A stretch of DNA of 46,134 nt from Methanosphaera stadtmanae (GTDB lineage: Archaea; Methanobacteriota; Methanobacteria; Methanobacteriales; Methanobacteriaceae): the NCBI GenBank assembly GCA_015062805.1, contig SUTQ01000019.1, forward strand, positions 1 to 46,134. The letters are read 5' to 3'. The translations under genes and the position numbers were made by a program. Below the pieces are notes generated by a model that was given only the letters and a program-made list of their open reading frames with translations, had not been told where the DNA came from and did not search any database. This document shows, one piece after another, positions 1 to 9,203 of this stretch. Every line of letters starts with the position of its first letter. The first letter of the stretch is position 1.

Positions 1-55
1 AGAATTTAATTTATTCAAAATAAAATATTTTGATTAAATTACGGGAGGTAGATAC

Positions 56-1609
56 TTGTCTGATAAAAAATCTAAACTAGCATCAGGAAGTATTATCATA
101 CTTTTAGGTTCTATAATTCTTAGATTGGGTGGATTTATTTATCGATTTATATTAAGTAGACTATTAACTACAACAGGATATGGACTTGTAGGACTGACAT
201 TACCTTTTCAAAATATGTTTATTATAGGGGCTTCTGGTGGAGTTCCTCCCGCAATAGCAAAATATGTTTCACAATATAAGGCTATTGAGGATAAGAAAAT
301 GGTACATCAAGTTAGTGTAACTGGTATGAAAATGATGATATTTATGGCGTTTATTGCTGCTATCATCATGTTCTTGATTTCAGAACCTATTGCTATAGGC
401 ATGTGGAACAAACCAGAAGCATTACTTCCTTTAAGATTAGTTTCAGTGATTGTACCATTCAGTGTAATTGTTGGTTCATTTAGAGGAGTGTTCCAGGGAT
501 TTTATCAAATGAAAAATATTTTCTACAGTAAATTCCTTGAACAAATATTTACTCTTATCATCGCATCTTGTCTAGTAATTTTTGGATGGTACGCTGCAGG
601 AGCTGTATTAGGTACAGCCCTGGGTTTTTTAGTATCATTACTAGGATCCTATTATTTATTCAAAAAGGATGTCAAGGATGCATACCTAAACGAAAAATAT
701 CCAAAAATGTCGTTAAGCGAAGAAATATCATTGATGAAGGAAATATTAAAATTTTCCATACCTGTTGTAATAAGTGGAATTGCAGAGATATTCTTATATG
801 ATACAGGAACATTTTTCATTGGAATGTTCTTACCAACATTCTTTGCAGGTTTTTACACAAATGCAAGTGCAATAGCAAGAATACCTTTAATATTAGCAAA
901 TTCCGTATCAACATCAGTACTTCCTGCAACTAGTGAAGCAGATAGTTTAGAAGATAAAGAATTATTGAAAATGTATATGCATCAATCATATAGATATACA
1001 ACAGTTACATCATTACCAGTATCTGCCTTTATTATGGTTTATGCAGTCCCCATGATGGTTTTATTATTCGGTAACGAATATGCAAAAGGTTCAGAAGCAC
1101 TATGGATATTGGTTGGAGGAATGTTTTTCTTCTCAGTATATTTAATAGCTTGTAGTATGTGTCAAGGTTTAGGTAAACCGGCATTCCCTATGTATTCTTT
1201 AATTATAGGTGCTTTAGTAAATGTAGTTTTCAGTTACTTATTAATCCCATTACTTGATATTACGGGCGCAGCAATTGCAACAACCATTGCTACATTTGTT
1301 TTAATGGTATTAACTGTTGGTGAATTAATAAAACTTTCACAAATACATCCACCGTATAAAGATCTTTTTAAGATGTTTATAGCAGCTGGATTTATGATTT
1401 TTGTCATGTATCTTATTCCACACACAATTATTGGAATGTTTGTAGGATTAATAGTAGGAACAATAGTGTACATTATAGTAATTCTATTATTAAAAGCTAT
1501 AAAAGAGGAAGATGTTGTATTTATAGAACATTTCGTAAATAGAAGTGGTCCACTTAAAAAGTATTTGATGAAATTAGTTTATTATACGAAAATTTATTTA
1601 CATCAATAA
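56..1609 (+). CDS. Oligosaccharide flippase, SpoVB/MurJ-like (MOP superfamily)
   Basis: A 517-residue polytopic membrane protein, hydrophobic almost throughout with about 12-14 membrane segments. The N-terminus (KSKLASGSIIILLGSIILR, then LSRLLTTTGYGLVGL) is typical of the Polysacc_synt/SpoVB branch of the MOP superfamily, and the C-terminal half resembles Polysacc_synt_C. Family members flip lipid-linked saccharides or cell-wall precursors across the membrane; in a pseudomurein-walled methanogen a wall or glycan precursor is a reasonable but unproven substrate. The start is TTG: GGGAGG at 43-48 lies seven bases before it and no ATG fits better. It is monocistronic here, convergent with the acyl-CoA synthetase gene. 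Family assignment is firm; substrate is unknown. Confidence 0.88.
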   Translation: MSDKKSKLASGSIIILLGSIILRLGGFIYRFILSRLLTTTGYGLVGLTLPFQNMFIIGASGGVPPAIAKYVSQYKAIEDKKMVHQVSVTGMKMMIFMAFIAAIIMFLISEPIAIGMWNKPEALLPLRLVSVIVPFSVIVGSFRGVFQGFYQMKNIFYSKFLEQIFTLIIASCLVIFGWYAAGAVLGTALGFLVSLLGSYYLFKKDVKDAYLNEKYPKMSLSEEISLMKEILKFSIPVVISGIAEIFLYDTGTFFIGMFLPTFFAGFYTNASAIARIPLILANSVSTSVLPATSEADSLEDKELLKMYMHQSYRYTTVTSLPVSAFIMVYAVPMMVLLFGNEYAKGSEALWILVGGMFFFSVYLIACSMCQGLGKPAFPMYSLIIGALVNVVFSYLLIPLLDITGAAIATTIATFVLMVLTVGELIKLSQIHPPYKDLFKMFIAAGFMIFVMYLIPHTIIGMFVGLIVGTIVYIIVILLLKAIKEEDVVFIEHFVNRSGPLKKYLMKLVYYTKIYLHQ

Positions 1610-1610
1610 A

Positions 1611-1624
1611 TTTTCTATTTTTTT
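1611..1624 (+). terminator. T-tract terminator of the flippase gene
   Basis: A TTTTCTATTTTTTT tract starts two bases after the flippase stop codon, the usual archaeal oligo-T termination signal. The opposite-strand gene has its own T-run on the minus strand near 1672-1680, so the 84-bp convergent gap carries a terminator for each direction. Confidence 0.45.
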
Positions 1625-1693
1625 AATCTCCAAAAAAAGAGTCTTATTTTATATAAATATTAAAATAATTTAAAAAAAAAGATATGAAGAGGA

Positions 1694-3793
1694 TTATAAT
1701 TTAATTTTTATATCTAGAGCACTAGAACCTTCTTCATAACAGAATACTGGATTGATGTCTAACTCTTTAATTTCTGGGAAGTCAAGAGTTAATCTAGTTA
1801 CACGTTTTAATGTATCTTTGACTGCTTCCATATCACAAGGTGCATCTCCACGGTAACCTTCTAATAATTTACTTACTTTTGTACTGTTGATTTGTGCTTC
1901 AATAGCTTCTTCAGTTAAACCTGCACCAAGTTTGAAGTTTACATCATTGATTAAGTTAACGTAGATTCCACCCATACCGAATCCTATGATTGGACCAAAT
2001 TGAGCATCTCTAAGCATACCGATAAGTACTTCTTGTCCTTTTGGCATCATTTTTTGAACTTCAACACCATCAGGTACAACATCAGGATGAGCTTCTTTAG
2101 CTCTTTCAATAATTTCTTCGAATTTTTGTTCGACTTCTTCTTTTGAATTGATGTTTACTTGTACTCCACCAATATCTGTTTTGTGTAAAATTTTATCTGA
2201 TGCTATTTTAAGCACTACAGGATATTGCATTTCTTCTGCTGCTTCCCCTGCTTCTTCTTTGGTTTTTGCAAGAACTATAGGAGCTGCAGATATACCATAT
2301 GCTTTAGCAACTTGATATGCTTCACTACCAATTAATGCATCTTTTCCACTTGCTTTTACAGATTCAATGATTTTTTCGGCTTCTTCTTTGTTAATACCAT
2401 CTAAATTGTCTACAGCAGATTCATGTGATTTTTCTTTAATTAATGAAAATTCGGACATACCTTTAAGAGCTGTTACTGCTGTTTCAGGGAAGACAAATGT
2501 TGGAATATCGTGTTCACGTAATACGAGGTTTTCTTCAACAAATGTTGGTCCTCCCATGTTAACTACCATGATAGGTTTATTGAATTTGTTTTTAGCATCA
2601 ACAATTGCTTCACCTACTTCTTTAGGTTTGTATGATGCTGTTGGACATGCCATGATAATAGCACTGTCAATATAATCTTCAGCCAATACAATTTCTAAAG
2701 TTTTTTCATATGTTTCAGGTGATGCATCACCTAATACATCGATAGGATTGTGTACACTACCTTCCTCAGGAATAACTTCTCTGAGTTTTGCCATTGTTTC
2801 ATCTGTAAGTTCAGCAAGTTGTAATTCTTCCTGTTCAATTTTATCTGCTGTAAGTACTCCTCCACCACCAGCATTGGTAATTACTGCAATGTTTTTACCT
2901 TTAGGTAAATCGGTTTTTGCAAAAGCTGTTCCTAAATCAAATAAGTCTTGCATTGATCTTGCTCTCATTACACCACAAGTTTCAAATGCTGCATCAAATG
3001 CAAAGTCGTTTCCTGCAAGAGCACCTGTGTGTGAAGATACAGCTTTTGCTCCTGCCTGACTGGAACCTGATTTAAGTAAAATAACTGGTTTTTTCTTGGT
3101 GACTTCACTCATTACTTTAATGAAGCGTTCTCCTTCACTGATTCCTTCAAGATATCCTAAAATTACATCAGTTTTATCATCATCAGCCAATTGTTCAATT
3201 ACATCAATTTCAGAAACATCTGCTTTATTTCCTAAACTTACTACTTTACTGAATCCAATTCCTTCAGAAACACTCCAATCAATAATTGCAACTGTCATTG
3301 CTCCACTCTGGGAAACAAATGCTATATTTCCCGGTTTTGGCATTACTTGTGCAAAAGATGCGTTAAGTGGTGTATGTGCATCTAAACTTCCAAGACAGTT
3401 TGGACCTTGAATGTTCATATCATATTTTTTAGCAATTGCAGATAATTCTTCTTCAAGTTTTACTCCTTCACCACCAACTTCTTTAAATCCTGCTGTTAAA
3501 ACAATTACATTTTTAATACCTCTCTGTCCACATTCTTCTAATGAAGCGTTTGTAAATCTGGAAGGTATTGCTACTACAGCTAGGTCACATTCTCCCTCAA
3601 TATCTAATACTGTTTTGTATGCTTTTAATCCTAAAATTTCACCATCTGCTTTGATGTTAATAGGATAAATTTCTCCTTGGTATCCGCAAGTTTTTAAGTT
3701 ATCTGTAACAATGTAACCTAATTTTCCTTTTTGATTTGATGCGCCTATTACGGCCACTCCTTTTGGATTAAATAATCCACTGAGATCTTTCAT
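1694..3793 (-). CDS. ADP-forming acetate/acyl-CoA ligase, fused alpha-beta subunits
   Basis: A 699-residue NDP-forming acyl-CoA synthetase that interconverts acyl-CoA + ADP + Pi with acid + CoA + ATP in the cytoplasm. Order of domains: CoA-binding Rossmann domain (about 1-130, LFNPKGVAVIGAS), succinyl-CoA-ligase-like domains with the phospho-histidine motif SSHTGA near residue 253, and a C-terminal ATP-grasp domain (from about 480, with VVLKIASDKILHKTDIGG near 520-540). The alpha and beta parts are fused, as in Methanocaldococcus and Archaeoglobus and unlike the split Pyrococcus enzyme. The ATG at 3793 is chosen because GGAGA (3801-3805) precedes it by seven bases; a TTG six codons upstream lacks a site. 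In Methanosphaera, which depends on acetate for carbon, acetate activation is a sensible role (inference). Other short acids are possible substrates. Confidence 0.9.
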   Translation of the reverse strand: MKDLSGLFNPKGVAVIGASNQKGKLGYIVTDNLKTCGYQGEIYPINIKADGEILGLKAYKTVLDIEGECDLAVVAIPSRFTNASLEECGQRGIKNVIVLTAGFKEVGGEGVKLEEELSAIAKKYDMNIQGPNCLGSLDAHTPLNASFAQVMPKPGNIAFVSQSGAMTVAIIDWSVSEGIGFSKVVSLGNKADVSEIDVIEQLADDDKTDVILGYLEGISEGERFIKVMSEVTKKKPVILLKSGSSQAGAKAVSSHTGALAGNDFAFDAAFETCGVMRARSMQDLFDLGTAFAKTDLPKGKNIAVITNAGGGGVLTADKIEQEELQLAELTDETMAKLREVIPEEGSVHNPIDVLGDASPETYEKTLEIVLAEDYIDSAIIMACPTASYKPKEVGEAIVDAKNKFNKPIMVVNMGGPTFVEENLVLREHDIPTFVFPETAVTALKGMSEFSLIKEKSHESAVDNLDGINKEEAEKIIESVKASGKDALIGSEAYQVAKAYGISAAPIVLAKTKEEAGEAAEEMQYPVVLKIASDKILHKTDIGGVQVNINSKEEVEQKFEEIIERAKEAHPDVVPDGVEVQKMMPKGQEVLIGMLRDAQFGPIIGFGMGGIYVNLINDVNFKLGAGLTEEAIEAQINSTKVSKLLEGYRGDAPCDMEAVKDTLKRVTRLTLDFPEIKELDINPVFCYEEGSSALDIKIKL

Positions 3794-4026
3794 AATAATT
3801 TCTCCAATCAATTAATTCTTCCATAAATAAAAACAAACTCAAAAAGTATTTTGTTTAACAAATCTATGAAAAATTTTACATGATTTATCATTATTAATTA
3901 CCATCATGTATATATTATAATTATATTTTTGTTGCTATACATATATAAATATTGTTTAAATATTGATTATCTTAAAAAGAATAAGTTATAAAAAGTTTTA
4001 ATAAAAAAATAAAAAAATAAAAATAA

Positions 4027-6180
4027 TTAAAGTATCATGCTTAAACTGATTCTATTTTTTTCACTGTCTACAGACAATACTCTGACTTCAACAATGTCAC
4101 CCACACTTACAATGTCCATAGGATGTTTTACAAATTGTGTATCAGATAATTCAGATATGTGTACTAATCCATCTTGATGAACACCAATATCCACAAATGC
4201 TCCAAAATCAACAATATTTCGAACAACACCTTCCAATATCATATCCTCTTCCAAATCTTCAATGTTAAGTACATCGGAACGTAATTGTGGAGCATCCAAA
4301 TTATCTCTTGGATCCCTACCTGGTTTTTTTAGCTCATTTATTATGTCTTTAAGGGTCCATTCACCCACACCAAGTTCACCAGCCAACTTTTCAATATCAT
4401 CTACTTCAAGGGATACACCACCATTTTTAACATCAAACAAATCATAACCATAAACTGTTAGTAAGGACAATGTTGTTTCATATGATTCCGGATGTACACA
4501 AGTACTGTCAAGAATATTTTTTGGTTCATATATTCTCATGAAACCTGCACATTGTTCGAATGTTTTTGCACCGATACCAGGTACTTTCAGCAATTGATTC
4601 CTGTCTACAAAAGAACCGTTTTCTTCCCTATATGCTACTATGTTATTTGCAATTTTTTTTGATACACCTGCAACATGTTGCATTAAAGTTGCAGATGCTG
4701 TATTTAAGTCTACACCGACATTATTAACACTTTTTTCTACAATTCCCTCTAACGATTCATCCAGTTTCTTTGGATTCATGTCATGTTGATATTGACCTAC
4801 TCCAATTGATTTTGGATCTATTTTAACCAGTTCTGATAAAGGATCTTGTAATCTTCTTGCTATAGAAATTGCTCCACGTTCAGTAACATCATAATCAGGG
4901 AATTCTTCTCTAGCTAGATCACTTGCAGAATATACTGATGCTCCTGCTTCATTAACTATGACATATTTTACGTTGGTGTTTTTGATAATATCCACTATTA
5001 TCTGTTCTGACTCACGTGAGGCAGTCCCGTTTCCTAATGCTATTAAATCAATATCATAAGTTTTAATTAAATCTTGAACAATCCTTTTTGTTTCATCAAT
5101 TTTATTCTGAGGTTCGGTTGGATACACCACAGCTGTATCTAAAACCTTACCATATCCATCTATTACTGCCAGTTTACATCCTGTTCTAAATGCAGGATCC
5201 CAGCCCAATACGATTTTACCTTTAATAGGTGGTTGCATTAATAGCTGTTCTAAATTTTTCTTAAACACTTTTATTGATTTGTCTTCGGCTACATCTGTTA
5301 AAATAGTTCTTATTTCACGTTCTATTGCAGGAGCAATTAATCTTTTATAAGAATCTTTAATAGCATCTTTTATAAAATCAGTAGTGTATTTGTTGTATTC
5401 TTCTTTTTCAGGATTTGATGAAAAGTTGATTAATATTTCATCTTCGAGGAAGAATTTGATATTTTCTAATGGAGCTTCTACTTTTACATTAAGAATCTTT
5501 TCTTTTTCTCCACGATTAATTGCAAGTATCCTATGTTGAACAATATCAGATATATCTTCTGAATAATTATAATACATTTCATACTCTGACTTGACAGTAT
5601 CATCCTTTGCATTAATTGATAATTTACCTTTTTTAATGGTTATATCACGAATAAATCTTCTAAAAGAAGCTTTATCAGAAATCATATCTGCAATAATATC
5701 ATTAGCACCCTGTTTTGCCTCATCAATTGAAGTAACATCATCATTCAAATATTTTTCTGCTTCTTCATCTATTGAATGATTCAACCTTTGATCATATATC
5801 GTGTAAGCAAGTTTTTCCAAACCTTTTTCTCTTGCTTTACTTGCTCTAGTAGACTTTTTTTGTTTAAATGGCCTATATAAATCCTCTAATTCAACCATAG
5901 TGGTTGCTTCTTCAATTTCTTTTTCAAGTTCTGAAGTAAGTTTACCCTGTTTTTCTATATTGTTAAGAATTTGTCTCTTACGTTCATCTAATTTTCTTAG
6001 GTAAATCAGTCTTTCATTTAAACTTCTAAGTAATTCATCACTTAAACCACCAGTAGCCTCTTTACGATACCTTGCAATAAAAGGAATAGAATTATCATCA
6101 TTTATAAGAGTTATAGCAGCATCTGCTTGCCATGGTTTAATATTTAATTCACTAGCTATAATTCGATCAATATCCATCAT
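4027..6180 (-). CDS. tex: Tex-family RNA-binding protein with C-terminal S1 domain
   Basis: About 717 residues with full Tex architecture: an N-terminal helical region (IDRIIASELNIKPWQADAAI), a YqgF/RNase H-like domain from about residue 327 (GWDPAFRTGCKLAVIDGYGK), tandem helix-hairpin-helix motifs around 490-560 (VPGIGAKTFEQC) and an S1 RNA-binding domain from about 643 to the end (GVVRNIVDFGAFVDIGVHQDG). Tex binds nucleic acids and is linked to transcription in bacteria; its archaeal role is unclear. The start at 6180 is preferred because GGTGA lies eight bases upstream; an ATG five codons earlier (6195) opens the same frame without a good site. Length matches bacterial Tex. The family is mainly bacterial, so old horizontal transfer is plausible. 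Confidence 0.9.
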   Translation of the reverse strand: MMDIDRIIASELNIKPWQADAAITLINDDNSIPFIARYRKEATGGLSDELLRSLNERLIYLRKLDERKRQILNNIEKQGKLTSELEKEIEEATTMVELEDLYRPFKQKKSTRASKAREKGLEKLAYTIYDQRLNHSIDEEAEKYLNDDVTSIDEAKQGANDIIADMISDKASFRRFIRDITIKKGKLSINAKDDTVKSEYEMYYNYSEDISDIVQHRILAINRGEKEKILNVKVEAPLENIKFFLEDEILINFSSNPEKEEYNKYTTDFIKDAIKDSYKRLIAPAIEREIRTILTDVAEDKSIKVFKKNLEQLLMQPPIKGKIVLGWDPAFRTGCKLAVIDGYGKVLDTAVVYPTEPQNKIDETKRIVQDLIKTYDIDLIALGNGTASRESEQIIVDIIKNTNVKYVIVNEAGASVYSASDLAREEFPDYDVTERGAISIARRLQDPLSELVKIDPKSIGVGQYQHDMNPKKLDESLEGIVEKSVNNVGVDLNTASATLMQHVAGVSKKIANNIVAYREENGSFVDRNQLLKVPGIGAKTFEQCAGFMRIYEPKNILDSTCVHPESYETTLSLLTVYGYDLFDVKNGGVSLEVDDIEKLAGELGVGEWTLKDIINELKKPGRDPRDNLDAPQLRSDVLNIEDLEEDMILEGVVRNIVDFGAFVDIGVHQDGLVHISELSDTQFVKHPMDIVSVGDIVEVRVLSVDSEKNRISLSMIL

Positions 6181-6292
6181 ATACTTTTTCACCATTAATC
6201 TGATAAAACTTTAATATAATAATATTAGTAAAAAGTAGATAAAAAAATTTTTGAAAAAAAAATAGAAAAATAAAAGAAAAATAACTTAAAAA

Positions 6293-7450
6293 TTAATCAG
6301 CTGAAAAAAATTTTCTCATTACAGGATTATTTAACTCTTTATCAACATCTTTTAATAAGTCATGTATTTCTAAATGTTGTGGACAATATTTTTCACATGC
6401 ACCACATTCAATACAATCATTAGCAGCACCATATTCATCTTTTTCAGATAAGACAAGATAATTTACCGCTGCATTAACCGGATCCCCATTTTGGGTTTTA
6501 TTGATGTGATAAGTATTGTATATTGTGAAATATTTAGAAATTGGAATATGTACAGGACAGTGTTCAAGACAATAATTACATTCAGTACATTTTATAGGAG
6601 TTAATTCATTCACGATATCTCTTACTTTATTAATCAACTCAAGTTCTTCTTCATTAAGTTGTTTAATATCTTTAAATATAGCTAAACTACTTTTCATTTG
6701 TTCTAAACTACTTACACCATTTAATATCATGAATACATTATCCAAATCATTACAGAACCGTAATGCCCATTCAACATTTTCACTACCAGCATCATAATCT
6801 TTAAATACTTTTTCAGCCACTTCCGGTAAATTGGCTAATGCTCCACCCTTAACAGGTTCCATTACAATAACCGGCTTATTATATTCTGTAGCAATTTCAT
6901 AACATTTCTGTGATTCAATTGAAGAACTTGTCCAGTCCAAATAATTTATTTGAAGTTGTACAAAGTCACAGTCAGGGAATGCTTCAAGTGCTTCAATAAG
7001 GTCTTCTGGCTTATCATGGAATGAAAAACCTATGTTTTTGATTTTTCCTTCAGCTTTCTTTTGCCTTACAAAATCAAATGAATCAAAATCATAAACTGCG
7101 TGGTGTGTCATTTCGTTTATATTATGTATTAAATAATAATCAAAATAATCAACTCCACACTTTTCTAATTGTTCATTGAAAAACTTTTCCATATCTTCAG
7201 GTTTTGAAACTGAAAATATTGGTAATTTCGTAGCAACTATAATATCTTCTCTTGGATATCTGTCAACTACAGCTTCTTTAAGAACTAACTCACTAACTCC
7301 ATTATGATAAGGATATGCTGTATCAAAATATTTACCACCATTTGCAATATATACATCAACCATTTCTTTAACTTGTTCTATATCTACTTTAGTTGGATCA
7401 TTTTCATCCAACTGGGGTAGTCTCATCATACCAAATCCAAATTTATCCAC
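6293..7450 (-). CDS. Aldo/keto reductase with C-terminal 2x[4Fe-4S] ferredoxin domain
   Basis: About 385 residues. The N-terminal ~290 residues are an aldo/keto reductase barrel with the Asp/Tyr pair in YFDTAYPYHNG, the Lys in VATKLPI and the His in YYLIHN. The C-terminus adds two cluster motifs, CTECNYCLEHCP and CIECGACEKYCP, so electrons may pass between NAD(P)H or substrate and ferredoxin-type carriers. The start is GTG at 7450, preceded by GGTGAT at 7455-7460; this also matches the N-terminus of the paralogue at 42266-43381. The gene lies 25 bp downstream of, and co-directional with, a TetR regulator, so the two probably form an autoregulated operon. The physiological substrate cannot be read from sequence. 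Confidence 0.88.
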   Translation of the reverse strand: MDKFGFGMMRLPQLDENDPTKVDIEQVKEMVDVYIANGGKYFDTAYPYHNGVSELVLKEAVVDRYPREDIIVATKLPIFSVSKPEDMEKFFNEQLEKCGVDYFDYYLIHNINEMTHHAVYDFDSFDFVRQKKAEGKIKNIGFSFHDKPEDLIEALEAFPDCDFVQLQINYLDWTSSSIESQKCYEIATEYNKPVIVMEPVKGGALANLPEVAEKVFKDYDAGSENVEWALRFCNDLDNVFMILNGVSSLEQMKSSLAIFKDIKQLNEEELELINKVRDIVNELTPIKCTECNYCLEHCPVHIPISKYFTIYNTYHINKTQNGDPVNAAVNYLVLSEKDEYGAANDCIECGACEKYCPQHLEIHDLLKDVDKELNNPVMRKFFSAD

Positions 7451-7475
7451 TTCAATCACCTTTTTCAATGAGAAA

Positions 7476-8030
7476 TTATGGATTAACTCCATCCCATAAA
7501 TAATCAAATGAAATTTCTTTTATGTGATTTATTTCTTTTTCAGGATTTTTTTCAATAAATTCTAACGTGGCTATTAAACAACCAAACATGATATAACTAA
7601 ATAAATCATAATACATTTTAACTTCATTTCTTTTCCTAAACTTATTATAAACGTTTTCAAAGAACTTTGATTCATCATTAATTTGTTTAATAGTTTCATC
7701 AGTAATTACTGGAGAATTTCTGAAAATAACTATAAATCTAAAAATATCCTGATTATTTAAAGCGTAATCAATACATTTTCCCCATAATTCTATCATACCT
7801 TTTTTAAAATCATTCTTCTCTTCAAGATTTTTTGTATAGTCACAATAATCTTTATTTGCATATAAATATAGTTCATTAACTAATTGCTGTTTATTTGAAT
7901 AGTAATTAAATAATGTACCTACACTAACTTTTGCATCTCTTGCTATTTCAGCTGTAGTGGTAGAACCATAACCTTTTTTACTAAAAATTTTTATTGATGA
8001 TTCTATTATACGCTGTTGTTTATCGTTCAT
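7476..8030 (-). CDS. TetR/AcrR-family transcriptional regulator
   Basis: A 184-residue one-domain repressor. The N-terminal helix-turn-helix spans about residues 5-50 (IKIFSKKGYGSTTTAEIAR, then VSVGTLFNYYSNKQQLVNEL), the standard TetR_N pattern; the rest is a helical ligand-binding/dimer domain of normal length. AGGAT lies five bases before the ATG. A perfect 6-bp-arm palindrome lies 37 bp upstream in the promoter, so autoregulation and control of the downstream aldo/keto reductase are likely (inference). The ligand is unknown; redox-active or toxic small molecules are typical for the family. Confidence 0.9.
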   Translation of the reverse strand: MNDKQQRIIESSIKIFSKKGYGSTTTAEIARDAKVSVGTLFNYYSNKQQLVNELYLYANKDYCDYTKNLEEKNDFKKGMIELWGKCIDYALNNQDIFRFIVIFRNSPVITDETIKQINDESKFFENVYNKFRKRNEVKMYYDLFSYIMFGCLIATLEFIEKNPEKEINHIKEISFDYLWDGVNP

Positions 8031-8066
8031 TTTAAATCCTGAAAATTTTAATAATAATTATATATA

Positions 8067-8080
8067 TGACTATTTAGTCA
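8067..8080. promoter_or_regulatory. Candidate TetR operator
   Basis: TGACTA-TT-TAGTCA is an inverted repeat with perfect 6-bp arms. It sits among TATA-like sequence about 37 bp upstream of the TetR start codon, where bound repressor would block TBP/TFB or polymerase. The short spacer and TGACT/AGTCA arms resemble operators of several TetR-family repressors. Binding is inferred from position and symmetry only. Confidence 0.5.
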
Positions 8081-8256
8081 ATAAATTATATATATTTATG
8101 TATTGAAAAGGAAAAAGTTAACCCTACAATTTATTACAATTACATATAGAAGTCATAATTAACAACTAAACAGACATAGCTATTTTATCTAAAAAATAAT
8201 AAATAATTAATTAACAAAATATATCTATTTGCAAACAATTAGAAAAAGGTGGGTAA

Positions 8257-9168
8257 ATGACTAAAAATAATAAACCATCTTTAAAACCTAAAAAAAGTAA
8301 AGATAAGACTAATTCATTAAAAATTCCTAAACTTAACTTAAAAGGTTTAGCAAAAATTAATTTAGATGATTTGTCTAAAATAAATCTTAATGATTTAAAG
8401 AATTTTGACTTAAAAAACACAAGTATTTTTAACAGAAATAATCTTTTAATAGTTTTTATCATCATTTTACTGTTAATAATGATATTTACCGTTAATAGTG
8501 ATAATGAAACAGTTACAAATAATACAACTCAAGAAGAAAAAATTTTACCATCTACAATAAACATAGGTAATAACTCTTTGGGATATGTGGTTAAAGAAGG
8601 TCCTTATGGAAATACAAGTTCCGATGTAAAAATAGCATATATATTAGGAGTTCATCCTAGAGAAAAGGGTGCACACAAACTAATGGAACAATCATTTAAA
8701 GAAAAAGCAGATAACTTGAACTATTGTTACTACATTTATAAAGTCAATGTTACTGAAAATCCAACTGGTTTTTCGGCAAGCCGTATGAATGGACAAAAAT
8801 TAGCAAAAGAATTCATAGTACCCGATGCAATATCCAATAACATAACATTTGCAGTTGATTCCCATTATAGTAATGGTGCTTGGGGTGTAGAAAGATTCAT
8901 ATTTACACCCGATAAAGAAAATGAATTATCTTATACACTGAGTAAAAGTATCGCTGACAATTTTGATTGGATAGTTTACTTTACTCCTGACAATCCTACT
9001 AGTCCTAGATATTTAACGGGTCCATTAAATGAAGGTGGAGTTGCTGCAGTGATTTATGAAGCATATACTGAGGACGATAATAATGTAACCTTAGAACATG
9101 ACAGAGAATTAATTGACTACATAGATAATTGGAATTTTACAAGTAGTATAAATAATACTACTTCGTAA
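8257..9168 (+). CDS. Membrane-anchored M14/aspartoacylase-like metallohydrolase (tentative)
   Basis: A 303-residue protein. Residues 1-60 are Lys/Leu-rich and repetitive (KINLDDLSKINLNDLKNFDL), residues 62-80 form one membrane segment, and the remainder, rich in Asn and Thr, should face outside. The outer domain has GVHPREKGAH near residue 132, VDSHYSNG near 202 and VIYEAYTED near 266. This order of H-x-x-E, later His and late Glu is what zinc carboxypeptidase/succinylglutamate desuccinylase-like (M14) enzymes show, but overall similarity is weak by eye. A role in trimming wall peptides or surface proteins is possible. AGGTGGGT precedes the ATG. The opposite-strand frame at its 5' end is a shadow. 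Confidence 0.7.
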   Translation: MTKNNKPSLKPKKSKDKTNSLKIPKLNLKGLAKINLDDLSKINLNDLKNFDLKNTSIFNRNNLLIVFIIILLLIMIFTVNSDNETVTNNTTQEEKILPSTINIGNNSLGYVVKEGPYGNTSSDVKIAYILGVHPREKGAHKLMEQSFKEKADNLNYCYYIYKVNVTENPTGFSASRMNGQKLAKEFIVPDAISNNITFAVDSHYSNGAWGVERFIFTPDKENELSYTLSKSIADNFDWIVYFTPDNPTSPRYLTGPLNEGGVAAVIYEAYTEDDNNVTLEHDRELIDYIDNWNFTSSINNTTS

Positions 9169-9203
9169 ATATTTTAATAAAAAAAAAGAATTAGATTGTT
9201 TAT

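Noticed and set aside
2367-3668. Four plus-strand frames of about 85-104 codons
   Set aside because: All lie antisense to the acyl-CoA synthetase, with Ser/Ile-rich shadow composition and no start signals.
8211-8465. 84-codon minus-strand frame over the start of the M14-like gene
   Set aside because: It overlaps the Lys-rich N-terminus of a well-supported plus-strand gene, is made of Lys/Phe/Leu complement codons and has no ribosome-binding site.
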